From a virus: 22,733 nucleotides of DNA. The notes under the pieces are model-generated. The model saw only the letters and a list, made by a program, of their open reading frames with translations. It did not search any database and was not told where the DNA came from. Where the stretch lies: the IMG/VR virus record IMGVR_UViG_3300006789_000188, positions 1-22,733 of that record, one strand, 5' to 3'. Position 1 is the stretch's first letter. Each line of letters begins with the position of its first letter. The position numbers were made by a program, and so were the translations under genes. Shown here piece by piece: positions 1 to 6,081 of the stretch.

Positions 1-279
1 ACTTGAACTTCTCTTATTAGACTTTCCACTACTTGTATCATCTCCTTCGTTGTCGGCTTTTTCTTCTTTGTCTTCATTGTCATATTCTCCTGTAATTACA
101 CTCCCTAAATCTTCTTCGACCTTTTCTTCTAATAACTCTTCTTCAATTTCTTTTAAGTCAGTTAATATTTCATCTACTTCATCTAACTTAGAAACCATTC
201 CTCTAACTTGATTTTGTAGTGTTTCTATCTGTAACCTCATCTTTGAAATATCATTTTCCATGTCTATTGCTCTACCCAT
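1..279 (-). CDS. acidic coiled-coil protein, 3' end outside window
   Basis: An open frame starts at 279 (MGRAIDMENDISKM...) and runs off the left edge, so only the first 93 residues are seen. The start has a good SD (AAGGAG, five bases before ATG). Residues about 5-60 have a heptad-like pattern rich in Leu, Ile and Glu, typical of a coiled coil; residues 60-80 are very acidic, and the visible end is rich in Ser, Lys and Arg. It is the last visible gene of the leftward operon, after the SSB-like gene. Similar short proteins that begin alike are familiar from uncultured marine phages (my recollection, not a search). The function is unknown. Confidence 0.75.
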   Translation of the reverse strand, partial: MGRAIDMENDISKMRLQIETLQNQVRGMVSKLDEVDEILTDLKEIEEELLEEKVEEDLGSVITGEYDNEDKEEKADNEGDDTSSGKSNKRSSS

Positions 280-383
280 TGTTTCTCCTTTTTATTATTA
301 AAGTAGTACAGGCATATAAGTAATTTCTAAACATTGACATTACAAACTCATATGCCCATACCATTTCCTCTTCCTTCTATAAG

Positions 384-1016
384 TTAAAACGGTATTCCGC
401 TACCACTAGAACTTATGTCCTTTACATTTCCACCTTCCCACTTTTTACAGAACTTACAATCCCAGAAGAATGTTCTCTCTCCCTTTTTGTTAGTAAATTC
501 TCTCCCTTTGTCTACAAAGGCAACAATTGGCTGCCCAAGCATCATATCAGGAGAAAGTGTTGGTAATATCTGAACTTCAATCTCACTGCCATCAATAGTT
601 CTTACCTCAGTAGGACATTCAACTCCAATTGTCTCACAAAACCTTAAATACCCGCTATTACCGCTAGTATTTGATTCAAAGGTATCATCCTTAGCAGGCT
701 CTAAAAACCTCCATAATTTACCTCTAAATGTTTTGCCAACATATGGTTCCCCATTGGTCTTTACCATTTTCCCAGTTATGTCTTCATAAAGAAACTCATT
801 CTCTTTATTTTCAGGAGCTACTGTTACTGTGTATGTAAACAGCCTTGCTTTATACTGTCCACCTTTCACATCAAGTACTCTTGAGTCTACCTCTGTTATG
901 TGACCAAAGTATTCACCTTGTGCAAAGGGAGTGAAGTTCTTCTTTTTATCTGCTCCTTTTACGTAAAAACTTTGTTCTTTTGTTACTTCATTAAACATAT
1001 CGTTTACTGTCGCCAT
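384..1016 (-). CDS. probable single-stranded DNA-binding protein
   Basis: This 210-residue protein probably coats single-stranded DNA during recombination and replication. The body looks like an all-beta OB-type domain (alternating strands such as GEYFGHITEV and QYKARLFTYTVTV), and the C-terminus is a flexible Ser/Gly tail ending in Gly-Ile-Pro-Phe, close to the Asp-Ile-Pro-Phe tip by which bacterial SSB proteins recruit partners. The tail lacks the usual string of acidic residues. It lies directly after the DUF1071 annealing-protein gene, one base from its stop, and its SD (AAGGAAAA) lies in the end of that gene, so the two are probably co-translated. SSB next to an annealing protein is a common phage arrangement. 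The role is inferred from context, tail and fold pattern. Confidence 0.65.
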   Translation of the reverse strand: MATVNDMFNEVTKEQSFYVKGADKKKNFTPFAQGEYFGHITEVDSRVLDVKGGQYKARLFTYTVTVAPENKENEFLYEDITGKMVKTNGEPYVGKTFRGKLWRFLEPAKDDTFESNTSGNSGYLRFCETIGVECPTEVRTIDGSEIEVQILPTLSPDMMLGQPIVAFVDKGREFTNKKGERTFFWDCKFCKKWEGGNVKDISSSGSGIPF

Positions 1017-1017
1017 G

Positions 1018-1581
1018 TTATTTTCCTTTCTCTTTTATCATGTTTTGTATTTTTTCTACGCAGGCTTCGTAGTTATGTGCGTTCATTTCCATATTGCTTA
1101 CTTTGTATTTTAAGTCATTAACAAATTTAACACCTAAAGGTTTTGCTAACAAGTATAAATCATCAGCCTCCTTTGGAGTTAAAGCATTAGGTTCAGGTAA
1201 ATCTTCACCCGCAAAGATGTATAAACCCAATCCATGCAATGCTATGGTTTTTGCTAACGCTCTTTGTATGCTTGTATTTATCTGAAACGCATTTGGTTGT
1301 TCTATCGGTTGGTTACGATTGTCAAGTACGGGATGAATTTGTGACAGTGATACACCGTCAGCCTCAACCCACACATCAACAAAATAACCGCACTCTGTCT
1401 TAAAGAATGGAGAACCATCCTCTGACTTTGTCACTCCGTATCTTGCATCTGGACATGCTTTTTTAAGTAATGCCCATGCATTGGCCCAAGATAAATAATT
1501 AAACTGACCTTTTTTCTCAGTATATTTACTTACATCGGTTTTATAGAGTTTCATGAATGTGCTTTGTTTTGTGTTACTCAT
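1018..1581 (-). CDS. DUF1071 (Sak3-like) single-strand annealing protein
   Basis: This 187-residue protein should pair complementary single strands in phage recombination. The N-terminus has the block YLSWANAWALLKKACPDARY that I recognise as the signature of DUF1071, a family grouped with Sak3-type, Rad52-like annealing proteins. The middle segment (TSIQRALAKTIALHGLGLYIFAGEDLP) is the conserved helix/strand region of the same family. The start at 1581 is chosen because AAGGAG lies five bases upstream; a GTG two codons earlier is less likely. It sits between a small unknown gene and the SSB-like gene, with the Cas4-like nuclease upstream in the operon, which fits an exonuclease/annealase/SSB set. 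Confidence 0.82.
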   Translation of the reverse strand: MSNTKQSTFMKLYKTDVSKYTEKKGQFNYLSWANAWALLKKACPDARYGVTKSEDGSPFFKTECGYFVDVWVEADGVSLSQIHPVLDNRNQPIEQPNAFQINTSIQRALAKTIALHGLGLYIFAGEDLPEPNALTPKEADDLYLLAKPLGVKFVNDLKYKVSNMEMNAHNYEACVEKIQNMIKEKGK

Positions 1582-1622
1582 ATTCACTCCTTTCGTTTTT
1601 TATTTTCATAAAATTATTGTTT

Positions 1623-1871
1623 TTATTTAGTCATGTAAGCTTTTATCTCAGAAATCTTACCTTTTAAATGATACCCTTCTTCCAAATATACTTCAAACCC
1701 TTTACCTCCATCATACTGAACATAATGTTTATCATAATCACTATCATAAAAGCCAATTTCAAAAGCATCTATGGTAAGGTAACTCTCTTTATGTAATGTA
1801 TACCATTTATTATCGCTTAACAGTATTTTTACAACTTCTTTTTTATCTGATTGTGCATCTATAAAAATCAT
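1623..1871 (-). CDS. hypothetical protein
   Basis: This 82-residue acidic protein has no family I recognise. It is predicted to be mostly beta strand, rich in Tyr and Asp (for example FYDSDYDKHYVQYDGG), with no membrane segment and no cysteines. The SD is GGGGATAAAG just before the ATG. It lies between the nuclease and annealing-protein genes on the same strand, so it is probably expressed with them; a role in recombination is possible but rests only on position. Confidence 0.7.
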   Translation of the reverse strand: MIFIDAQSDKKEVVKILLSDNKWYTLHKESYLTIDAFEIGFYDSDYDKHYVQYDGGKGFEVYLEEGYHLKGKISEIKAYMTK

Positions 1872-1885
1872 AACTTTATCCCCTT

Positions 1886-2698
1886 TTATGTTGGAGGGTT
1901 ACAATGTTCTTTAAACTGACAATAATTACATTGCCACTTTTGAACTGGAGATACTCCAACTCTGAACTGTGGTAACCCTTGTTTGTGTTCATCATTAATA
2001 TTCTTCCAGAAGAGATATGCTCTTGATATATAAGTGAGCGGTACCTCTACGCATCTCATCTTAGAATCATCTTTACTGTAATAATAAAGAAACATACCAT
2101 CTAACTGTCCGAACTGTTCTTTAAGTGCATACCCATATGTCCCTAATTGTAATTCATAATGAATACTAGGATTAATGGTTTTGCTTCTCCCAAATTTCAT
2201 CTTCCATGCCCAACCGCCACAAGTTTTAATATCATACAAATAAATTTGTTTACCATTATTTGAATGCTTTGCAACTACATCATAGAATCCTCTAACATTT
2301 AATTCTTCAATTTTAACTTCACCTTCAACTAAAAATTCAATATCTTTTTCTTTATTATTAATTTCTTTTTGAATAAGTGTAGTATCTTTATTAGTATCTC
2401 TATTAGTATCTCTATTAAGTATCTCTATGACAGGCGCCCGCGTAAGAGACTTCTGAACATCTTCATGCACTAAATTTCCTAATTGTAATAGCCTCTTAGT
2501 TCTCTCATCAAAAGTGCTTGTCGGTTTAATTTGTTCTACTGATTCAAAATATAACTTTCTTGAACAAGAACCTGCTCCAGAGGCATGATACCATGATTCA
2601 TTCCCTTCATACCTCTCTCTTCTATTCTTCTCTTGTAACTCATCAAGGTAAGAATTATATATTCCTTCAATATCCGTAGGACTTTTAACTCCAAGCAC
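1886..2698 (-). CDS. Cas4/RecB-like PD-(D/E)XK exonuclease with probable Fe-S cluster
   Basis: This 270-residue protein looks like a Cas4-type nuclease that would resect double-stranded ends to give single strands for the annealing protein. Visible motifs, in order: Cys45 in GAGSCSRKLYFE; His78 in LGNLVHE; Asp140 in RGFYD; Asp156-x-Lys158 in YLYDIKT; the Q-x3-Y motif Gln184...Tyr188; and three C-terminal cysteines at 257, 260 and 266. Cys45 plus these three match the 4Fe-4S set of Cas4/AddB-type enzymes. The start is GTG at 2698, overlapping the TAG stop of the gene before it; no ATG lies near. Residues about 94-121 form a low-complexity insert (NRDTNRDTNKDT) encoded by a tandem DNA repeat that recurs at 9560-9644. 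No cas genes are present, so CRISPR adaptation is unlikely. Confidence 0.85.
   Translation of the reverse strand: MLGVKSPTDIEGIYNSYLDELQEKNRRERYEGNESWYHASGAGSCSRKLYFESVEQIKPTSTFDERTKRLLQLGNLVHEDVQKSLTRAPVIEILNRDTNRDTNKDTTLIQKEINNKEKDIEFLVEGEVKIEELNVRGFYDVVAKHSNNGKQIYLYDIKTCGGWAWKMKFGRSKTINPSIHYELQLGTYGYALKEQFGQLDGMFLYYYSKDDSKMRCVEVPLTYISRAYLFWKNINDEHKQGLPQFRVGVSPVQKWQCNYCQFKEHCNPPT
2344..2428. repeat. dispersed duplicate, copy 1 (inside nuclease gene)
   Basis: Bases 2344-2370 are identical, in the same orientation, to 9560-9586 (27 bases). The similarity continues, with small gaps, through about 55 further bases that in both copies consist of repeated TATCTCTA-type units. Here four units of AGTATCTCTATT or close variants fill 2381-2428. 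In this copy the stretch is coding and gives the low-complexity insert of the nuclease; the other copy is noncoding and lies upstream of the small terminase gene. Confidence 0.8.
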
Positions 2699-2844
2699 TA
2701 TACATTTCCTCGTGAGTACTCTTTAATGAACCATCTGAAGCAGTCTGCTATAGTTTTATGGTCACTTTTTAAACATTTAATCTTAAATTTAACCCACAAA
2801 TCTCTGTCTATTCCATTAATTAAATAAGACTTATTATCTTCCAT
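2698..2844 (-). CDS. small ribbon-helix-helix-like protein
   Basis: This 48-residue protein (MEDNKSYLINGIDRDLWVKF...) could be a DNA-binding regulator. A short strand (SYLINGI), then a helix (DRDLWVKFKIKCLKS), a turn and a second helix (KTIADCFRWFIKEYSR) match the order of Arc/MetJ-type ribbon-helix-helix proteins. The start at 2844 is preferred over one 20 codons upstream because AAAGGGGATAAAT sits just before it and the upstream part has no conserved look. Its stop overlaps the GTG start of the nuclease gene, so the two are coupled. The family call rests on pattern only. Confidence 0.6.
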   Translation of the reverse strand: MEDNKSYLINGIDRDLWVKFKIKCLKSDHKTIADCFRWFIKEYSRGNV

Positions 2845-2914
2845 ATATTTATCCCCTTTATTATGCATATTCTGTATATTATAAATATAATAAAACATAT
2901 ACATATATTGTTAG

Positions 2915-3058
2915 TTATTTTTTCATTTTCTTTATTATTTTTTCCTTGAATTCTCTGAATTCCTTCTCATCTATCTTCCCATAATGTGTTTCCCATAAAG
3001 TAGACACCATTATCTTCAACATGTTTATCTCTGCAAGTATATCCTCTCTTGAATTCAT
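2915..3058 (-). CDS. hypothetical small charged protein
   Basis: A 47-residue frame starts MNSREDILAEINMLK and ends in a Lys-rich tail (KIIKKMKK). The start overlaps the stop of the preceding gene as TAATG, the usual coupling in this operon, which is the main support for it. It is predicted to be helical. I do not recognise the family. Confidence 0.6.
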   Translation of the reverse strand: MNSREDILAEINMLKIMVSTLWETHYGKIDEKEFREFKEKIIKKMKK

Positions 3059-3450
3059 TATTTACTATCCCTTTCTGGCTCACAATCTTTACAAAAATCA
3101 GCATTTCCATCATCAAAGAACATTTCTTTATAGGAAAATCCTCCCCCACAATTAACACACATGTAATCTCTTTTTCTTTTATTGTACGAAGGATAACCAG
3201 TTTCCCACTCTCCTTCTTTTCTTATTATTTCATTAATGTAATTTTCGCTATCTTTTAATTGGATATTTAATTTTTTAATTGTCAATTTTAGTCTTTCATT
3301 TTCCACCCTAATTTCACCGCCTTTTTTTAGCTTGGCTATCGTTACCCTTAGTTCATCGTTTTTCTCGCTTAAAAGGGCAATTTCACGCAAAAAAACGCTA
3401 TTTGAGGTGTCATCACGCATTCTTTTTAATTCTTGATATTCATTTTTCAT
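3058..3450 (-). CDS. coiled-coil protein with C-terminal zinc ribbon
   Basis: This 130-residue protein has two visible parts. Residues 1-80 are a long charged helix with Leu/Ile heptads, a likely dimerising coiled coil. Residues 95-125 hold two CxxC pairs, Cys98-Cys101 and Cys120-Cys123, about 18 residues apart, a typical zinc ribbon. The SD (GGGAG) lies in the end of the gene before it. Such proteins often bind nucleic acid or partner proteins, but no specific function can be named. Confidence 0.75.
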   Translation of the reverse strand: MKNEYQELKRMRDDTSNSVFLREIALLSEKNDELRVTIAKLKKGGEIRVENERLKLTIKKLNIQLKDSENYINEIIRKEGEWETGYPSYNKRKRDYMCVNCGGGFSYKEMFFDDGNADFCKDCEPERDSK

Positions 3451-3459
3451 TATTTCTCC

Positions 3460-3627
3460 CTAATCATTTATAATTTTAATAAACTCGTAACTATTTTCTC
3501 TGTATTCATCTGGTAATTCCATGTTTTCCATCAGCTCTTTTATTTGTTTGTCTGTATATCTGCTTGGAAATGGATATTCAAGTTCTACTTTTATTATTGC
3601 TGTTTTTACAAAATTGGCTTTTTTCAT
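3460..3627 (-). CDS. hypothetical small protein
   Basis: A 55-residue frame (MKKANFVKTAIIKVELEYPF...) with a good SD (AAGGATAA) ends ten bases before the next gene. A strand-rich start is followed by a helical segment (DKQIKELMENMELPDEY). No known family is recognised. Confidence 0.65.
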   Translation of the reverse strand: MKKANFVKTAIIKVELEYPFPSRYTDKQIKELMENMELPDEYRENSYEFIKIIND

Positions 3628-3645
3628 TATTTATCCTTTCATACA

Positions 3646-3667
3646 AGCAGGAGCCGAAACCCCTGCT
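3646..3667 (-). other. intergenic hairpin
   Basis: AGCAGG (3646-3651) pairs with CCTGCT (3662-3667) around a ten-base loop, in the gap between two minus-strand genes. No T-run follows on the minus strand, so it is not a standard terminator; it could slow read-through or mark an RNA-processing point. Confidence 0.4.
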
Positions 3668-3672
3668 CATAT

Positions 3673-3696
3673 TGTGTTATTTAATGTGTTATTTAA
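3673..3696. repeat. 12-base direct repeat, two copies
   Basis: TGTGTTATTTAA occurs twice in immediate tandem (3673-3684 and 3685-3696). The second copy covers the stop codon of the neighbouring minus-strand gene, so the duplication probably arose at the gene's end. No function is apparent. Confidence 0.7.
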
Positions 3697-3983
3697 TCAA
3701 CCAGTAGGTCTTTAGCTTCTTTAATAACTTCGACCTCTTTGATAACCTCTACTTCTCTGATAACCTCTACTTCTTTGATTACCTCCACCACTTTTGGTTC
3801 AGCTATTTCTAATGAATTTAATCTATCCATAGAATGTGATACTTCTCTTGCAAGTAGGTTATAATTAGTTTCCAAATTACTCAAACTTGTAAGTAAGTTT
3901 CCACTTTTAACTGAGTTCCAGGTACACCATGTTGTTAGCATCATTGCTAAACAATATAATGTTGTTGTGTTACACTTTTTCAT
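3693..3983 (-). CDS. membrane-anchored protein with EVEVIK repeat
   Basis: This 96-residue protein (from Met at 3983) has an N-terminal hydrophobic segment (residues about 7-22, TTLYCLAMMLTTWCTW), a helical middle, and a tail of repeated six-residue units of the form EVEVIK/R. The segment with charge following Lys-Lys at the N-terminus looks like a signal anchor, which would place the tail in the periplasm if the host is Gram-negative. The start at 3983 is chosen because AGGAG lies six bases upstream; the ATG at 3989 touches that SD. It could be a lysis-accessory or envelope-associated protein, but this is inference. Confidence 0.65.
   Translation of the reverse strand: MKKCNTTTLYCLAMMLTTWCTWNSVKSGNLLTSLSNLETNYNLLAREVSHSMDRLNSLEIAEPKVVEVIKEVEVIREVEVIKEVEVIKEAKDLLVD
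3721..3792. repeat. 18-base tandem repeat, four diverged units
   Basis: Four units of about 18 bases with the core TTGATAACCTCTACTTCT (3721-3738, 3739-3756, 3757-3774, 3775-3792) encode the six-residue repeat of the membrane-anchored protein on the minus strand. The unit length is a multiple of three, so gain or loss of units keeps the frame. Confidence 0.8.
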
Positions 3984-3998
3984 GTCCATCTCCTTTTC

Positions 3999-4496
3999 TT
4001 ATTTATTTGACCATAAAGGCTGTTCACAGCTCTTCATTGTTGTATTACCATCTCCTAATCCATCTCCATCTCTATCTGCATACCATACTGACTGGCCATC
4101 GCCACCACATACACCACAATCATCTCTATCGTTTGTTGCGCAGTAATCATCATTATCATCAGAATTTCTCACCCACATACCAATAACATCATCTGAAGGA
4201 AAAATATATGTTCCTTTTTCTTCATAGTCGGTAGTATATGTGGCCCCATTCCAAGTAAAGACACCTCCAGCTCCAAACTCTGCTCTTGCTTTAGCAAATG
4301 CTTGTTCGAATGTAACATTATCAGTTTTGGCCGCCAAATCTATCTCTTTTTGCTCCATGTTTTGTATCATACGATTAACAGCCTCATCTATTCTATGCTG
4401 TTCTTCTGCATTATTGTTTATTTTACTGCTGTTCATTGTTAGCCAAATTGTTGTCATGGCTAATATTGCCCATACTGCTTTTACTTGTGTTTTCAT
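3999..4496 (-). CDS. exported or membrane-anchored protein with calcium-binding-like tail
   Basis: This 165-residue protein has three parts. Residues 7-21 are a hydrophobic helix (AVWAILAMTTIWLT) after one Lys pair, either a signal peptide or an anchor. Residues 63-94 carry AFAKARAEFGAGGVFTWNG and YTTD, a motif I have seen in small phage and bacterial proteins of unknown role. The tail has DRDDCGVCGGDG (residues 123-134) and YADRDGDGLGD (139-149), with Cys119, 127, 130 and 157; the Asp/Gly string resembles thrombospondin type 3 or MopE-like calcium-binding repeats. The SD is AAGGAG. It neighbours another membrane-anchored protein, so the pair may act at the cell envelope. Exact function unknown. 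Confidence 0.75.
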   Translation of the reverse strand: MKTQVKAVWAILAMTTIWLTMNSSKINNNAEEQHRIDEAVNRMIQNMEQKEIDLAAKTDNVTFEQAFAKARAEFGAGGVFTWNGATYTTDYEEKGTYIFPSDDVIGMWVRNSDDNDDYCATNDRDDCGVCGGDGQSVWYADRDGDGLGDGNTTMKSCEQPLWSNK

Positions 4497-4512
4497 TCTT
4501 ACTCCTTTTTGT

Positions 4513-4575
4513 TTATTTTCTTATTGTTTCTGCAATTAATAAAACTAAAATTATTACAGATATCCAGCCTATCAT
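4513..4575 (-). CDS. 20-residue single-membrane-span peptide
   Basis: A 20-codon frame (MIGWISVIILVLLIAETIRK) is almost wholly one hydrophobic helix with a charged end. It has a near-perfect SD (GGAGGTGGTAA) and overlaps the stop of the preceding gene as ATGA, both strong signs that it is translated. It may insert in the membrane and could help a holin or a toxin-like function; this is inference. It is next to the two envelope-associated proteins. Confidence 0.6.
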   Translation of the reverse strand: MIGWISVIILVLLIAETIRK

Positions 4576-4745
4576 TTACCACCTCCATAATATTCTCTTT
4601 CAGACATTCCTTTGTATTTCCATACAGGCATGCCCGTTATCATTACCATTCTTATATCCTCCAATGCTGGAAGCACGTGGTCAGTATATCCTAACTCATA
4701 TCCATATTCTTCCAAGAAGTTTTGTAAGTAACTTTTCATTCTCAT
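4572..4745 (-). CDS. hypothetical small protein
   Basis: A 57-residue frame (MRMKSYLQNFLEEYGYELGY...) with SD GGAGGAG, coupled at both ends through ATGA overlaps. It has one helical N-terminal segment and a Met/Val-rich middle (IRMVMITGMPVW). The end GGGK is encoded by the SD of the next gene. No family is recognised. Confidence 0.65.
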   Translation of the reverse strand: MRMKSYLQNFLEEYGYELGYTDHVLPALEDIRMVMITGMPVWKYKGMSEREYYGGGK

Positions 4746-4882
4746 TTTTTCTCCTCCTTTGTTTCACAATTACTACAATACCCATTATCTATTTCTATCT
4801 CATCAGTAGTGAGCCATTGTATTCCACAATTATTTTTACAGGGAACATTATAATAAATATTCCCATCATGTATCGTTTCCAT
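4742..4882 (-). CDS. zinc-ribbon microprotein
   Basis: A 46-residue frame (METIHDGNIYYNVPC...) holds Cys15-x3-Cys19 and Cys36-x2-Cys39, a likely single zinc-binding ribbon. SD AAAGGGGAAATA precedes the ATG, and both ends overlap neighbouring genes (TAATG and ATGA). It is one of several tiny zinc-binding proteins in this phage; partner and role are unknown. Confidence 0.68.
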   Translation of the reverse strand: METIHDGNIYYNVPCKNNCGIQWLTTDEIEIDNGYCSNCETKEEKK

Positions 4883-4986
4883 TATTTCCCCTTTCTTAGT
4901 TTCTTTTGTTCCCTTTTCCACTTCTTAATCGCCAGGCTCTTCGCCTTTCTCTCTTGTTTTCTCTGTTTTGCTTTTCTATTAGGCAT
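4882..4986 (-). CDS. 34-residue highly basic peptide
   Basis: A 34-codon frame (MPNRKAKQRKQERKAKSLAI...) is about half Lys and Arg, with almost no acidic residues. SD GAAAGGGGTATAA precedes it and its stop overlaps the next start as TAATG. It probably binds nucleic acid; short Lys/Arg-rich peptides starting MPNRK are familiar from marine phages (recollection). Confidence 0.62.
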   Translation of the reverse strand: MPNRKAKQRKQERKAKSLAIKKWKREQKKLRKGK

Positions 4987-5149
4987 TTATACCCCTTTCT
5001 GTTTCATCTAATTGCTCACACATTGTCTCACTACCTTTCAATAACTTATCCAGGTAACTCTCATATATTGATATTTTTTTATTCGCTCTATCTAACCTTT
5101 TTTGAAGGCTAAATAATGTTGTTGCTGATTCTTTGCTCATTTTGTGCAT
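4979..5149 (-). CDS. hypothetical coiled-coil protein
   Basis: A 56-residue protein from ATG at 5149 (MHKMSKESATTLFSLQKRLD...), chosen because AAGGAGAACAA lies just upstream; an earlier in-frame Met is inside the preceding gene and has no SD. Residues 10-48 have a heptad pattern typical of a coiled coil. It overlaps the previous gene by 13 bases and the next by 8. No family is recognised. Confidence 0.62.
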   Translation of the reverse strand: MHKMSKESATTLFSLQKRLDRANKKISIYESYLDKLLKGSETMCEQLDETERGINA

Positions 5150-5400
5150 TTGTTCTCCTTTTTGTATTCTGATATATGTAGTGGGTGACACATATCATTG
5201 CATTTATTACACCAATATTGATTATCATCTCTATCTGTACCATATTTATAGTAAGGCTCTCCTTCAATGGATACATAACTATTTGTATCAACCCATATTT
5301 TTTCTTCTATATCTGTTTCACCACAATCTTGACATACTATCAAATCTTGCTCTTTAATCTTTCGTATGTCTTCCTTCATTTGTTTTGTTAATCTTATCAT
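5137..5400 (-). CDS. zinc-finger-like protein
   Basis: This 87-residue protein has Cys23-x2-Cys26 (VCQDCG) and Cys64-x2-Cys67 (WCNKCN) plus Cys71 and a nearby His73, a zinc-ribbon arrangement with a 37-residue spacer containing WVDTNSYVSIEGEPYY. This spacer pattern is one I associate with small phage zinc-ribbon proteins of unknown role. Its start overlaps the stop of the preceding gene (ATGA), with SD AAGGAG inside that gene's last codons. Confidence 0.75.
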   Translation of the reverse strand: MIRLTKQMKEDIRKIKEQDLIVCQDCGETDIEEKIWVDTNSYVSIEGEPYYKYGTDRDDNQYWCNKCNDMCHPLHISEYKKENKCTK

Positions 5401-5594
5401 TTCAACTCCTTGATTATATTATTTAACTTTTCACCTTCCCATATTCTGTTGTATATCTCATCAAAATCATCTTCTGCTGTAGGATAATCACTCCAATCAA
5501 ACAGCTTGTATAGTTCATATGCTATATTTTTAAGTTTGCCCTCATCTGCATATTCGCAGTTTTCAGCTTCATGCCACAAATCTATCTCATTCAT
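5397..5594 (-). CDS. hypothetical acidic protein
   Basis: A 65-residue acidic protein (MNEIDLWHEAENCEYADEGK...), mostly helical, with no recognised domain. SD AAAAGGAG precedes the start. Its last codons (Lys-Glu-Leu-Lys-stop) are also the SD region of the next gene. Confidence 0.68.
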   Translation of the reverse strand: MNEIDLWHEAENCEYADEGKLKNIAYELYKLFDWSDYPTAEDDFDEIYNRIWEGEKLNNIIKELK

Positions 5595-5595
5595 T

Positions 5596-5754
5596 TCAAC
5601 TCCTTTTCTTTTCTATTTCTGTTATTTTATCATCAATCATATTCTCAAATCTTTCCACTAATCTTGCTCTCATATTGTACGTTAAATTGTCTGAATACTG
5701 CCCATAATACCAACACATATGGGCAATCTCATCTTTTGTATAATAATCTTCCAT
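5596..5754 (-). CDS. hypothetical small protein
   Basis: A 52-residue frame (MEDYYTKDEIAHMCWYYGQY...) begins at 5754 where ATG overlaps the stop of the preceding gene (TAATG). An in-frame ATG two codons earlier is possible. It is predicted helical and ends with a charged segment. No family is recognised. Confidence 0.62.
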   Translation of the reverse strand: MEDYYTKDEIAHMCWYYGQYSDNLTYNMRARLVERFENMIDDKITEIEKKRS

Positions 5755-6080
5755 TAACATATCTTAAACCCTCCACTTTCGATACAAAATAGGGCAAATT
5801 CTTCGACAATTTCTACATCAAAAGGGTAATCACTATCTTTTTGATAATCCTCTTGAAATTGCATAGCTCTACCATCTGCAATATATTTCATTAATCGTTC
5901 TCCAAGTTTTTTTGAATCATCTGCATTTAATCCTGCGCCATTATTATAATGTCCAGATTCCCATAATTCTTCTGAAATTATATCTTCTGCAATCTCTCTG
6001 CAATAATTCCATAAAGGTCTCCAATTCCAATTACTCTTACTGAATTCTTTTCCTTTTAATCCATGTATGACCATTCCCAT
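5754..6080 (-). CDS. conserved phage protein (HGL...WRPLW...GGFKIC type)
   Basis: This 108-residue protein matches a pattern widespread in phages of varied hosts: an N-terminal Met-Gly-Met-x-x-x-Gly opening, then Asn-x-x-Trp-Arg-Pro-Leu-Trp with an adjacent Tyr-Cys, a middle Gly-His-Tyr-Asn-Asn-Gly-x-Gly-Leu, and an end Tyr-Pro-Phe-x-Val...Glu-Phe-Ala...Gly-Gly-Phe-x-Ile-Cys. The family has no assigned function that I know. The start at 6080 is chosen for its SD (AAAGGAG) and because translation from 6137 would overlap the previous gene by 56 bases. Confidence 0.78.
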   Translation of the reverse strand: MGMVIHGLKGKEFSKSNWNWRPLWNYCREIAEDIISEELWESGHYNNGAGLNADDSKKLGERLMKYIADGRAMQFQEDYQKDSDYPFDVEIVEEFALFCIESGGFKIC

Positions 6081-6081
6081 T

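Noticed and set aside
311-356. Inverted repeat GGCATAT...ATATGCC between the first two left genes
   Set aside because: Seven pairs with a loop of over 30 bases is weak in A/T-rich DNA and no T-run or known operator is attached.
1094-1285. Open frames opposite or inside the annealing-protein gene
   Set aside because: They lack SDs and follow the codon pattern of the real gene on the other strand.
1886-2698. CRISPR-associated role for the Cas4-like gene
   Set aside because: No Cas1, Cas2 or repeat-spacer array is in the window; phage Cas4-like nucleases are usually recombination enzymes.
2967-3158. 63-residue minus-strand frame
   Set aside because: It overlaps both the zinc-ribbon gene and the small coupled gene after it, and shows no SD.
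3578-3670. 30-codon minus-strand frame starting MSRGFGSCLY near 3670
   Set aside because: No SD precedes it, and most of it overlaps the better-supported 55-residue gene in another frame.
4436-5011. Long hydrophobic plus-strand frame over the small minus-strand genes
   Set aside because: It is a T-rich shadow of Lys/Glu-rich minus-strand genes, has no SD, and would overlap five well-supported coupled genes.
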